A stretch of 64,000 nt of DNA from Talinum fruticosum (lineage: Eukaryota; Streptophyta; Magnoliopsida; Caryophyllales; Talinaceae): assembly GCA_021018815.1 (NCBI GenBank), contig JAITYX010000088.1, positions 2,021,501 through 2,085,500 of the forward strand, read 5' to 3'. The translations under genes were made by a program, and so were the position numbers. Positions within the stretch are counted from its first letter, which is position 1. Each line of letters opens with the position of its first letter. The notes beneath the pieces are model-generated. The model was not told the origin of the DNA. It was given only the letters and a program-made list of their open reading frames with translations, and searched no databases. This document shows, piece by piece, positions 47,451 through 58,055 of this stretch.

Positions 47451-48147
47451 TCGGATGAGACGAGTAAAGCGAGTAGATCGAAACTCTATCGAAGTATGAT
47501 TGGATCTCTGCTATATCTTACTTCGAGCGGACCGGACATAATGTTCGGTGTTTGCTTATGTGCACGATTTCAAGCTAATCCAAAAGAATCACATCTCATC
47601 TGCGGTGAAGAGAATATTCGAGATATCTTGCAGGCACTCGGAATCTAGGAGTCGTGGTACTCCGAGAGACTCGAAGCGAGTCCGACTGGGTACTCGGACG
47701 CGGACTACGCGAGGATACAAAGTAGATCGAAAGAGCACATCCGGAGCTTGCCGGTTTCAGGTCAATCCTAATATCCTGGCACTCAAAGAAGCAAAACTTC
47801 AGTAGCTCTATCAACTGCGGAAGTTGAATATATTGCCGTTGGAGCTTGTTGCGCTCGGATTCTCTGGATAAAACAACACTTGAAGGATCTCGGATTATCT
47901 CTCAACTCGGTCCCAATCAAGTGTGACAATCAAAGCGCAATCCAGTATCACTAAGAATCCTGTCCAGCACTCAAAAACAAAGCATATTGAAGTCGAGTAT
48001 CATTTCTTACGCGATCACTCGGAAAAGGGTGATATTTTACTTGAATTCATTCCGACTAATCTTCAATTAGCTGATATCTTTACTAAGCCACTTGGTGAAG
48101 ATCAATTACATTTTATTCGGAATGAGCTTGGCATGTTAAATGCTTAG
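47451..48147 (+). pseudogene. Copia D RNase H, end of pol
   Basis: YRSMIGSLLYLTSSGPDIMFGVCLCARFQANPKESH (47490-47600), VGYSDADYAG-like text near 47690-47715, KVDRKSTSGAC near 47719, TAEVEYIAVGACCARILWIKQ near 47815-47873, then KTKHIEVEYHFLRDHSEKGDILLEFIPTNLQLADIFTKPLGEDQLHFIRNELGML, with the stop at 48145-48147. Several frame changes, including CGAG where CAG is expected at 47619 and 47710. Confidence 0.88.
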
Positions 48148-48780
48148 TTTCGTGTTATGATTCTTGCATTTTTACGTGCTATGTGCTTTAGTTGTCAATA
48201 ACCATTGGTTCGATTGATCATGTGATCTTGGGCTGATAGTTATTTACGTGTTTCGAGTCACTCGGAAACTTTTCGAAGTCAAACTCGATCGTAGAGAAAA
48301 ATTTGGACATCAAATTTTACGAAGCTATCTCTAGAAACAGTGGAGAGTTTCGGATTATATTTTCAAACTCTTTTCTCTCTCTTTCTCGAGCGCTGCGATC
48401 GGATCTTAACCGCAGATTTCAAACCGTTGTTATCTCAACCGTTGAAGCGTAAGCTGTCACACCGGGCATTAATGATCGATGGACGGGTAAGACGGAACGG
48501 AGTCACTTAACGGATAGTGAACGGGCGCGCGTATTCTCTATAAATAACGTCTATTCATCTTTCTCTCGGTATTCTCAAACTCCTTCCCTCTCAAACGAAA
48601 ACCCTCTCGCGGAAAGTTGGCTACGTGAACAGTGTTTCCTTGATCGTCTGCAAGTGTTGAAGAAGCTCTCTCTCTCTCTCGTAAGTTTTCGATTGCTCTC
48701 TTCTCATTTTCGTTTTTCTTCTCTTCTACACCTCCTTCTCTTTCCTCTTCTCTCGAAAAGTTTCATCTTTTCATCTCTCA
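48148..48780 (+). other. Copia D post-pol spacer
   Basis: Non-coding spacer between pol and the extra ORF. It contains a TATA-like CTATAAATAACG near 48538 and a CT-rich stretch (48668-48680 and after). An internal promoter for the extra ORF is possible but not shown. Confidence 0.5.
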
Positions 48781-50384
48781 AAATGCCTAAAAGAGGAAAC
48801 CACCCCGACTTTCAGGTTTCTTCATCCTCAAAGAAACCTCGCTCCAACAAGCCGGAAAGCTCAACCCCCTCTAAACCCATTGTCACCCGAGCATCTTACG
48901 CTTGGACGACAAGTTCTTCCCAACAACCAAATTCTCCTGGTTGTCCCATATTCAAACCACCGGAGTCTACCATTTCTTGTGTTTCAGCGAGTTCATCTAT
49001 CCCGAACTCGTTTACGAGTTCTATACTCACCTCTCTCACTCTGAAAATGTTCTAACCTCAAGGGTTCGAACATTACCGTTCAGTATCAACACCTCTCTCC
49101 TTCACAGACTGTTCAAAGTTTCTTCTCTCTTCTTGAACAGCAACCCTATCCCCTTCACTCGAAGTCGTCGACGACTTCTTTGAAAAGTACGCCAAAGAAT
49201 TCCCCGGGTCCGGAAAGAACTTTTACGTGACTCGGTTGAAGTCGAAGCCGAGGCTTAGTGTTTCCTGCTGATGAGAACCTTCTTCTCACAGACATTCTAG
49301 CAAGGAGAACCCCAACTCCAAGCACCTCAAAGCTCTCTTGATATCCCGGAGGGATACGAAGTCGACCTCTTCCCCTCCATCATTGAGCAAATGGCCGCTG
49401 TGCCAGCTCGACTCCAAACCAAGAAGAACACCTCCCTTCCTTTCGGTGCTCTTCTCACCCTTGTCTTCAAACAATTTCAAGTTCCTCTTCCCTCCGACCC
49501 TAACGCGGTGTACGAGGCGGCCATTGTGGTCGGTAAAAGGAACTCCAGGGTACGGATACCGGAAACTAACCCCGGTGTGCGGGTTCACAACTCGGAGCTG
49601 AGGCCTCCTTCTCCACCTCGGACTTAGAAATCAACCCCTCTCCCTTTTCCCTCTTCACCTGGTGGTGCCTCCACCTCCGAGTGCTTCCAAATCTCTCTCC
49701 GCCCTCTTGTCTCCTGTCTTCTTGGACAAGATCACCTCGGTGTCTTCGATTTCGGAGACATGCTCGGAGGTTTCAAGTCTGTCCTTCGAGGTCGACCATC
49801 AACCAAAAGACCAGTCGAGTCCCAGATCCAGAGAGCGGCGACTCTCGTTCTTGAGATGAGAGAGCTGGTTAAGGAGCGAAGGAGCTGGCTGAGCTCCTCG
49901 AGAGAGACGGTCCAAGGCGGCTCGGGACCCGGAAGACTCGGACCCATCCGAGACGTCTTCAAGCCCGAGCCCGACCTCCTCGGAGAGCGAGGAAGCCGAG
50001 GAAGCGAGAGGAAGAAGCAGCGAGATGCGGCGGAGGACGCCGAGGAACCTGCAGTGAGGCGGCTCCTTCGGGCCAAGGGAAGAAGAGGCCGTGGCAGCTG
50101 TCGAGGACAACCTGCTCCCCAAGTTCAAGTTGCTTGTACTCGGCTCGAGACAGCGATCCGAGTGGGTCGAAGATTTCGCTCCTCCAGCGAGTCGGCCAGA
50201 GCAGACCCCTCCAGGCCCCGAGGTCCCAAGGGAAGAACCCCTCGATCCACTTTCTCAGGGTCGACCACTCGGAGCTGAGCCCCTGCGAGTGTTCCGGTTC
50301 TCCCTTCGCCGCGCTCAAGCACATCGTCAAGGTCTTATCGGCGCGGCGCACCTCCGCCTCCACTCGAAATCCCCTCCCTCCTAG
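48781..50384 (+). pseudogene. Copia D extra 3' ORF (env-like position, SIRE type)
   Basis: Coding-like sequence starting at ATG 48783 (MPKRGNHPDFQVSSSSKKPRS). It goes on through KFSWLSHIQTTGVYHF..FSEFIYPELVYEFYTHLSHSE (second frame, 48902-49060), a SAKEFPGSGKNFYV-like stretch near 49185-49230, IPEGYEVDLFPSIIEQMAAVPARLQTKKN-like text near 49340-49430, and YEAAIVVGKRNSRVRIPETNPGVRV (49512-49590). The C-terminal half is charged and helical (49760-50384) with RSWLSS, GSERKKQRDAAEDAEEP and REEPLDPLSQ. No transmembrane segment, signal peptide or fusion peptide is evident, so 'env-like' is only positional. At least four frame changes. Confidence 0.65.
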
Positions 50385-50783
50385 TTGGAGCCATGCACTG
50401 AGTCACGATTCCTCGGTGCCTCCAGAATTTCGCTTTTCAAAATTTTATTTTGTCCAGGACAATTTACGTGTATTATTTGTACTTTTCTCCCTTCTTTTTG
50501 TTTCTTGTTTTTGTTGAAAGGCAAGGGGAGAAATGTAGTCGAAGCTCGGTTGTCTTGTCTAGGGGAGTTCTTTCCGCCCTTGTAATATAATTTTTTACTG
50601 AATGCATTTCATTATTAATTTCGAGTTCTTTCTTTTACGAGTAAATAAGTTCAAGCATACTTTATTTTGCTCGATATATTGTATATTGCTCTGGTCAATA
50701 TGTTTTACTTTTATTCGAACTACTCAGAATCAACCTATTTCCCTCTAACAAAGTTTACGTTTAAGTATGGAATGCCTTTCATC

Positions 50784-50795
50784 AAAAGGGGAGAT
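50784..50795 (+). other. Polypurine tract, copia D
   Basis: AAAAGGGGAGAT immediately before the 3' LTR start TGAAGACTCGG. Confidence 0.8.
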
Positions 50796-52314
50796 TGAAG
50801 ACTCGGACATCTGCTCTATATATTTACGAGTCATGCAAAAAGAATCGGGTATAACGATGTCATTCATATAGTGTTTTGATTCCAAGGCATTCTCTGTGTC
50901 TTAGAAACTTACTTGAGTGAAATAGTATCTTTTCTATGCGATTCGGCCTTCACTTATCTCTTTAATCGCTTTTCGGTTAGCGACTCGGAAAACTTGTTCT
51001 TTATTACGAGTCCACTCTCTCTCAGAATCGACTTATGATTATTTACTCTATTGATTGCAAAGTCGGCATTCATAGTTCTTTTCGTGCTTAGTCTACATCA
51101 AGTGTTTCCCACTCGATATTTGTTGATAGAACTTGATTCATTGCTTAAGACTAAGTCTTATGGAATTCCGAGTATCATGGATATTAGACTCGGAAAGTTC
51201 CATTTCTTTTCGACTCGGATAATCTGTTTGTTAATTATCATGATTATTTTTATTATCTCGTGTCTAACCTTGGACCAAAGTATTTTATACTTTGAGAACC
51301 GAAGGTGTTTTACTTTTGTAGGTTATTCAATCGAGGATATCTTTTCAAATTACAAAAGTAGCCGGCTTCGAACATCAAATCACCAGCAGATATAGCTTTT
51401 CACCATCCCTGCTCTAGTCCCGGAAGATTGTGTCGGAAGTCATGCGCTTCCATATCCGGAAAATTAGAAGGTCAAGCTTAACGATGGTTTTCACCACACT
51501 TTTCAAGACACAACCGATGGTTTTGGGACTTCCAAGAGAGTTAAACCGTTGTCCAACGACCATATTTTCAACGGATACTTTCGAGTGACTCGGAAAGCCC
51601 TTATCAACGGTCACGAGAGGACTCTCGGTCAGCGAGATGAAGATAACGGCTACTCTGCACGGTTATCTATAAATAGAAGCCACTTCACAAGACTTGAAGA
51701 AAGCGAAACATACTGTCAATACTCCAACTTGAACAAAGTTATTGTATTTACTTTCAATCTTCAACTTACAACTCCCACTCTGTAATTCATTACTTTCGAG
51801 TTGTAAGGTCTTGTACTCGATTACAAACACTTCTTACATTCTTTGTAAGGTCCCTTAACTAAGTCGTAAGGGTTAACTCAACTTAGTTGTCCCTAGGCTG
51901 TAAGGGTTATCTCAGCTAGGAAGTACTAGATCGAGATAAGGGAACTTCGAGTCTAGGAAAACTTGTATAGAGTTGTCCAAGGGAGCAACTCGGGTTACTG
52001 TCAAGTTCACGGTATTTTGTGGACTCAAAATAGTGGATTTGACTTCGTGTCTGGATTGACACGGGCCGTGGTTTTCTGCCCCGGGAGGGTTTCCACGTAA
52101 ATTCTCCGTGTTCTAGTTCCGAGTTCATTCTAGACTCGAGACAGACCTGCTGAACGTGTTTACTACGATTCATTACATTACGAGTCCAATTTTTTGACTC
52201 GTAAAGCTGTCTTTGATTCTACTCGTCAAAAGGGTGTGTGCTTTCACAAAGAATTTTTCATCACCCTATTCACCCCCTCTAGGGTGACTCGGACTCTCCC
52301 CGAGCAAACCTTCA
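50796..52314 (+). repeat. Copia D 3' LTR
   Basis: 1519 bp; aligns end to end with 41582-43099. Differences are few and mostly 1-nt changes next to CG (for example CAGATA at 51387 against CGAGATA at 42170). TATA at 51668-51675. Confidence 0.93.
51668..51675 (+). promoter_or_regulatory. Copia D 3' LTR TATA box
   Basis: TATAAATA in the same block as in the 5' LTR. Confidence 0.55.
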
Positions 52315-52319
52315 TTCGG
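52315..52319. repeat. Target-site duplication, right (copia D)
   Basis: TTCGG directly after the LTR end ACCTTCA; identical to 41577-41581. Confidence 0.9.
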
Positions 52320-54585
52320 TAATCTAATTGGTTTACATTTCTTCCTTTGCTCATTGAGAGTAGCTTTTCAACTAAAAATCTGGTTGGATTTTTGTCTTGC
52401 GAAAGGCTCAATTCGGAGTAGTGGAGCTATCCCCAAATTCATGAAGACATGTAGGAGGATGAACCTTCCTCTTCGGAATGTCATGCATAGTACCGGGTTT
52501 GGTCCTCTCTACCTTGCCTTGAACCACCTTACTCGACAAAAGGGAGAGGGATCCTATCAGGACCATTAATGAGCGTTTTTGGGATACCACCAACACTTTT
52601 CACCTTCCCTTTGGGGAAATGACTATAACGCCTTTTGATTTTGTCATTTTATCCGATTTGGGCTATTCAGGAGAACCTCTAGCCTATGACCGGAACTTGT
52701 ATAAAAATTGTGACTATCTTCGTCACCTTTTTGGCCCCGTGGCTGATAGGTTTCCTAAGCACAATTTCTTCAAGCATACCATTCTTTTTAGGCCTTTGAG
52801 GATGTTAGGTTTTGGCCTCAACACTCTCCTCAACAACGAGTCCGTATTATGTTTGCTCTTCTCTTGAGTACGATTCTTTTCTCCGATCAAGCTGTTAAGG
52901 TTCATGTTCACTATTTGGTGAACTTAGTGGACCTCCATAAAATAAAGGAGCTCAACTAGGGTGCTCCTGCATATACTTGCCTCATTAGGCGCCTCCATGC
53001 CGAGTGTGCGACACACAAGACCGGAGTTAGATTCAACCAGCTATTTACTATTATATGGTGCTGTGGAAGATTGTTGAGGTATGCTCAAATTCTCCTTTTC
53101 TCCAAAGTATTTTTTATCTTATGTGGATAAAAAACTTACTCAATCGTGATCATGCAGCCATGGTTATACGAATTTTCCCACATCTTTCTCCCGGTTCAAC
53201 AAATCTTTTGCATTTCTAGCCTTTGTATCATGGGCTAAGGTCTATTTTCAATGTCATAATATCCATGGGATAGACTTCTTGAGATTAGCTTTTAACCGTG
53301 TAACCTCGGTATGCCTCTTTAATCTCAAAATTTGCCTCAAAATATGCTTTAGAGAACTTTTATCACACTGCTTAGCTTGCTGCCCTTGCCCACAACCTAT
53401 GGGACTGCCTGTGGGCTTACCTGCGGTGGACTCCAACCCCGATTATGCACTGTTTTTTCATCCATTTTCTTGCTACCTTTCATTCTTGTTAGCTTCTTTC
53501 TTGACAAACATTGAATATAGGCTATCTTTAATCCTTGGGCCCAACTCCAACTCCCTCCAAGTGTCATCCTTGCACGGGAATTAAGCGAAATGAGGATCTT
53601 GTTTGAAGGTACCTTTGGGTTTTGTTGGTATCTTAGGGAGAGGGTCACTCCTCAAATCCGGGTCAACACATGGGCTCCGCTTGTTCCGGTTGATCCTCCC
53701 TAGACCATTTCTACCTTCACTCCCTTCCTCCTAATGAGCAAGCAACTGCTGTTGTGGGGTATCCTTATACCTTATTCTAAAATTTTCATACATCCTACGC
53801 TTACTATGCGGTACGAATTATGACTCAACTACTGAGTTCTCACCTTTTATCTTATCATAATTAATTTTCTTGCGTGGGAATTAACTTCATCTTTTGGTAG
53901 CTCACACTGGCCGACATCTATATTCTAAGCCTTGATGTGGATGTTACTCTTCTTGGGGACCACCTCGTTACGTAAGAATTCCCGAAATCTTGGAGGAAGA
54001 ATGTGTTGGGCATCCTTTCCTTAGAAATTGGCGAGGGGTAAGAGTTTTGAGCTTTTCACTTTTAGTTGTATGCTAAAAGTATGTTTGACTAACACCATAG
54101 AATTGATTTTTATAGTAAGACGGAGAACAATCCCAAACTATGTCCATCAATCTTCAATCTGCTCTCCAGGGAATCCAAAACTCCCTTAATGGGCAATCTT
54201 TCCTATACTTCCGGGTCAGTTCCTATTAGTGGAGTGCTAATTTTATTAAGCTTTTAGTGAGTGCTAATTTCCCTTTCATTCTTGTAGTGTTGTCGATCTA
54301 GAGCACCTCTATTGGGGAGTCTTCCTGGCGGACTCGGGGCACGTGACACATCAATCCAACCAACAAACTCTTTCTAATAGTACTACTAGACAAGGTTCTT
54401 CTAGACGTTCTTTATGGCGCACGCATCATCGGAGTGCTTCCGAGGCAGGACCTAGCACTTCCGGGCCTAGTGCTTCCGATGCGGGGCCTAGCTTTTCGGA
54501 GGAGAGCTTAGATATCTTGCCCCTGCAGGCTTTCGATCGTCAAGGAAATCCTCTTTACTTCCCTCGATCTTCGTACGGTGGCTAA
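52320..54585 (+). pseudogene. Plant mobile domain (PMD, aminotransferase-like) coding sequence, interrupted by copia D
   Basis: Domain text: RMNLPLRNVMHSTGFGPLYLALN near 52450-52520, then a DPIRTINERFWDTTNTFHLPFGEMTITPFDFVIL run (52552-52650, one extra base near 52550), then LGYSGEPLAYDRNLYKN. 'ERFWDTTNTFHLPFGEMTITPFDF' is diagnostic of plant PMD proteins (MAIN/MAIL1 and transposon-associated relatives). A plausible 79-bp GT-AG intron lies at 53079-53157, then WLYEYFPHLSPGS-like text. The C-terminus at 54343-54585 has a Ser/Gly/Pro repeat (EAGPSTSGPSASDAGPS). Frames shift several times. Either a captured gene or a transposon passenger. Confidence 0.65.
53079..53157 (+). other. Predicted intron in PMD sequence
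   Basis: GTATGC at the left, an AT-rich body, ATCATGCAG at the right. Removal joins coding text ending KIVE to PWLYE. Not proven. Confidence 0.4.
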
Positions 54586-55144
54586 CCCATGAAGCTTCGC
54601 AATCTTGGCACCACGGAAGTAGTTACTATCAAGGGGATGAAGGTGGTTGATTCTTCACATCCGTCTTGGAGGACTTCGGCAACTATATTTTTGCTAACGA
54701 TTCTAATGGCGATGATTAGAGGATTCCTTGCCGTTTCCGCCGTTGATGATTAGGGAGTCCATTGTTAATATTTTCTTTGTAATGAGGACTCTTATGCAAA
54801 GGGATGAATGCAAGATGACTTAATTCTAAGAAATGCGTTCTTTTATTTAATATGATGCATAAAAGCTAGGGAAAATTACAAAGACGAATCGAAAAAAATA
54901 CACTAGCCCCCATTCCCCTAAAAGAAAATATCAAAACGTGCTGCATGCAACAGAGGTAGAAAATAATAAGGTGCAAGGAGTTCTCGGGCCGAAGAAAACC
55001 GCGAAACGGGCCAACCAAGGTGAAATCCGGGCGCTAGTGAAGTAGGCAATTGTGGAGGTACAATAGGACTCTAAAAGCTCCGAAAGCTCCTATAAATAGG
55101 ATCCACTCTAGTGCTTAAAAAAGTGCCTAAAGCAAAAAAACCTT
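54586..55144. other. Spacer after PMD sequence
   Basis: Probably the 3' UTR and intergenic DNA. A possible AATATGATGC polyadenylation context lies near 54850. CTATAAATAGGATCC at 55091-55105 is a TATA-like element about 100 bp upstream of the next coding-like segment. Confidence 0.35.
55091..55098 (+). promoter_or_regulatory. TATA-like element
   Basis: TATAAATA in CTCCTATAAATAGGATCC, upstream of the reading frames at 55145-56790. It could be a gene promoter or part of an unrecognised LTR. Confidence 0.35.
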
Positions 55145-56790
55145 GTGCGAATCAAACTAAGAGCATTTTGTGTCTTCTATTTCCTTCCAAAAGATATGAA
55201 CTTTATGAGTGAGCTAACCCGATGGATGCATGGGATGAGCAACACGGACTTATCCGAGTTATCAAATTATGGGTTGAATGTCCTATTCAGCATTCGTCTA
55301 AGTGAAGGTCTACTAGAATTTCTTAAGGGCTGTTGTGGCCTTTTGGGACCTTCACCATCATGTCTTCGAGTTTACGTGAAAAGGAACGATGCCCCTGCCT
55401 AAAGAATTAGATGCCATACTAGGCACTTATAGGCGTACAAAACGAGTTTTGCCCAAATTATCGGAAAACCTCCACAAGACTTACAAATACCTGCTAAAAC
55501 CGAGCAATATGAATCTAGGGTGGATTCTTAGTGGGAACCAGGTTAATGTGACCAACCTAATGAAACATTATCGAAACATGTATGTCTATTCCGAGGTAAT
55601 CATTATCCCGAGGCGGCGGGCCATCATCACCTGTCCGATAGGTGGATTCCTATTGGTAGGAGGTCACGAGGACATGGCACCGAGTGATGCTACTCGAGTT
55701 TAAATGAACAATTAGAGAATTATTGTTATGTAACTCCCTAATAGTTGTTGAGACAATCATAGGCTTAGACCGGGTCGAAGCAAATTCGGAGGAAGACTTC
55801 TCCGGGAGCCCCCTGTTGTTGCGGTAAGCACATAACAACGAGACGAGACCAAACAATGTGGATTGGTCGGTGGTGTTGGCCACATGGCGGTTGTCCGCGC
55901 TGCCGAGGCTGAAACTCCTCCGGTTCATGCCGAAAGTCTCTAAATTTCGCGCCTTTTCGTTTTTCGCGTTTGTTTTTTATTTTATTTTATTATTTTGCTG
56001 CTGTTGGCCTAAAAATATTGGACTTTGACTATGCATGACACTTATTTTGATTTTGCATCTGTGATGTGTAGATCTAGTTAATGGAGCACCTTAAGCTAAT
56101 TTGGGCTCCTTCGAAAGCCGATGCATACTCGGCGGTTCGGTTCCGCCAGCAAAAATAAGAAGATGTGGCAACCGATCACCCGACTTCTTTGTGGGAGGAG
56201 TACCTCAAGAATCATAGTAAAGATATAGCAGTTTACATAGAGGACTTGAAGGTGTCCTGATTTAGGACTCATACCTTGCAACACCCTTTTATACGCCTAC
56301 TAGGCCTAGAAAGCGGTACCTACTACTTCTCGGACCGTGTGTTGCAGAAGATGGGAAGAGAGAAAATGATTCCCTTGTTAAACCGCATCCGACCTGCTAC
56401 CTTTGAATTGTTCAAAGGGTTTGGTAACTCTACCCGGACAAAATCGTGGCCCGAATATTGGACGAACTCGGCAAAGTTGTTGATACCTCCAAGGAAACCC
56501 GAGTACTTATGTTTTTTCCTATTATCTAGGGTGGATAATAGAAGTAGATCCCCAACGGCATAAGGTATTGATAACCAGAGAGATGGATCCTGAAGAAGCT
56601 GTCCCTACTACTACCATTTTCCAAATTCGTGAAATAAACCCTCGAGTGGCGGAACGCGTTAACCGAAGAGAAACTAAAGCCGAGAGTCGAAGAGAGGAGA
56701 GCCGGCAAAATTAAGGAGCTGAAGGAACACACCCAAGATGATGAAGTTGAGTCTAGTGACCCTAAAGGAAAGAAAGTAAAGATAGACTAG
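55145..56790 (+). pseudogene. Unrecognised coding-like region (three frames)
   Basis: I do not recognise the protein. Segments with coding character: 55145-55402 (MNFMSELTRWMHGMSNTDLSE, LSEGLLEFLKGCCGLLG); 55389-55703 (LDAILGTYRRTKRVLPKLSENLHKTYKYL..., HYRNMYVYSEVIIIPRRRAIITCPIGGF); 56080-56260 (MEHLKLIWAPSKADAYSAVRFRQQ and LWEEYLKNHSKDIAVYIEDLKV); 56276-56563 (GLESGTYYFSDRVLQKMGREKMIPLLNRIRPATFELFKGF); and a charged C-terminus ending near 56788 with KELKEHTQDDEVES and KGKKVK. A TATA-like element precedes it. It may be the N-terminal region of an unfamiliar gypsy polyprotein or a decayed host gene. Confidence 0.35.
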
Positions 56791-57099
56791 GGCTTAGAAA
56801 TTTTAGATAGAACTTACGATACAATAAAAGAGAAGGAGGTATCATATTTTAGGTTTTGCCTCTTTATAACAAATTATTATTATTTTACAAATAGTGTGCT
56901 TGCAATGATTTCTTTTTATTAGCTATGTACTAAGGTAAGTAGTAGGCTTACTATTATTAAATAAAAGTAAGTATTATGCTATACTTTTACGTTTTATCGC
57001 TAACCTAGAGGTAAAAAAATAATTGGACTGCCCTTAGAATAAAGAAACCATCTAATTGGACGGTTAGTAGATCATAGAGTACTAAGGAAGAAAAAGAAA
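56791..57099. other. AT-rich spacer
   Basis: Nothing recognisable. It separates the sense coding-like region from the antisense gypsy pol. Confidence 0.3.
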
Positions 57100-58055
57100 G
57101 AATTCAGCCCGGCCAACCCACCGTTGTCTAAGCGGTGGCCGGCGCCCGCCATAGCTCTGGCCTGGTTGGACCGGGTTTGGCCCACGGCGGAGGGTCGTGC
57201 TAGACTTAATGCTTTGTCAATTGATCCAAATTCGTGTACTAAAAATTTCTTATCCATCCAAATTAGTTAATTTCACCGCCCGTCAGGTAAGATCTAACTA
57301 AGTATAAACGGGCCTTGCCAATTGGGTTTAAATTTCCCTCATGGGTCATGAATAGGCACTTTACTTCCTTAAGGACTAAATCTCCGATTTATAGATTTCA
57401 AGGCTTAACTTTCTTATTAAACGCCCGGATACATGTGCTTGGTATATTTGGACATTTGCGGGCGTTGAGGCTTTTATCATCCAATAGTACTAACTCTTCA
57501 TAGCATGCTCTAGCCCATTCTACTTTTCGAAACTGTCTTTCTACAATTATCCTTAATAAGGGAATGACAATTTTTATTGGAAAGACTGCTTCCATGCCAT
57601 AAAACTAGGGAGTAAGGTGTTGCTCCCGTAGAGGCTCTAATAGATGTAATCCCACAACCCAAAAGGCAGCTTGTCGGGCCAATCCTTATAAGTAGCTCGC
57701 CATCTTCTCCACTATTTTATGAATATTTTTATTGGCGGCTTCCATCTGCTCCGTTGGTCCGAGGACAATAGGGGAAGATTTATGGTGTTGGATCTTGAAC
57801 TTGTCCAACGGATCTGCTACCTCCTTCTCAAAATGACTACCATGGTCACTAATTAGCTCGAGAGGCACCCCATAACGACATATGATATTACGGGTAATAA
57901 ACTTGGCTACTTCTTTTGACGTCAAAGTTATATAGGAGGCCACCTCTACCCATTTTGTGAAGTACTCGATTGCTATTAACACCAATTCATGACCACCGGT
58001 TCCTTTAGGGGTCACGTTGCCAATAATGTTTATTCCCCAAATCGAGAATGGCCGG
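57100..58055 (-). pseudogene. Ty3/gypsy integrase core and C-terminus
   Basis: Antisense: PFSIWGINIIGNVTPKGTGGHELVLIAIEYFTKWVE, SKEVAKFITRNIICRYGVPLELISDHGSHF, EAANKNIHKIVEKM (58050-57686). These are the rve core blocks with the D-D-E positions. Then MEAVFPIKIVIPLLRI (57595-57540), AFNKKVKP, and a C-terminal GDLVLKEV..., HEGNLNPIGKARLY..., LTGGE stretch to about 57240. The N-terminal half lies beyond the copia solo LTR at 59543-60151. Confidence 0.85.

Larger units (their letters stand above)
41582..52314 (+). mobile_element. Complete SIRE-like Ty1/copia retrotransposon (copy D), 10.7 kb
   Basis: All structural parts are present: paired LTRs of 1518 and 1519 bp starting TGAAGACTC and ending ACCTTCA, an exact TTCGG target duplication, a tRNA-Met-type primer-binding site at 43101, gag with a zinc knuckle, protease, integrase, RT and RNase H in copia order, an extra ORF after pol, and a polypurine tract at 50784. 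A long post-pol region with an additional ORF is typical of the SIRE/Maximus lineage. The LTRs are nearly identical apart from small changes clustered at CG, so the insertion is recent. Polyprotein frames are broken many times as read. Confidence 0.92.

Noticed and set aside
49732..50363. Antisense Ser/Arg-rich frames opposite the extra copia ORF
   Set aside because: Mirror of a GC-richer, charged coding sequence on the + strand; no independent support.
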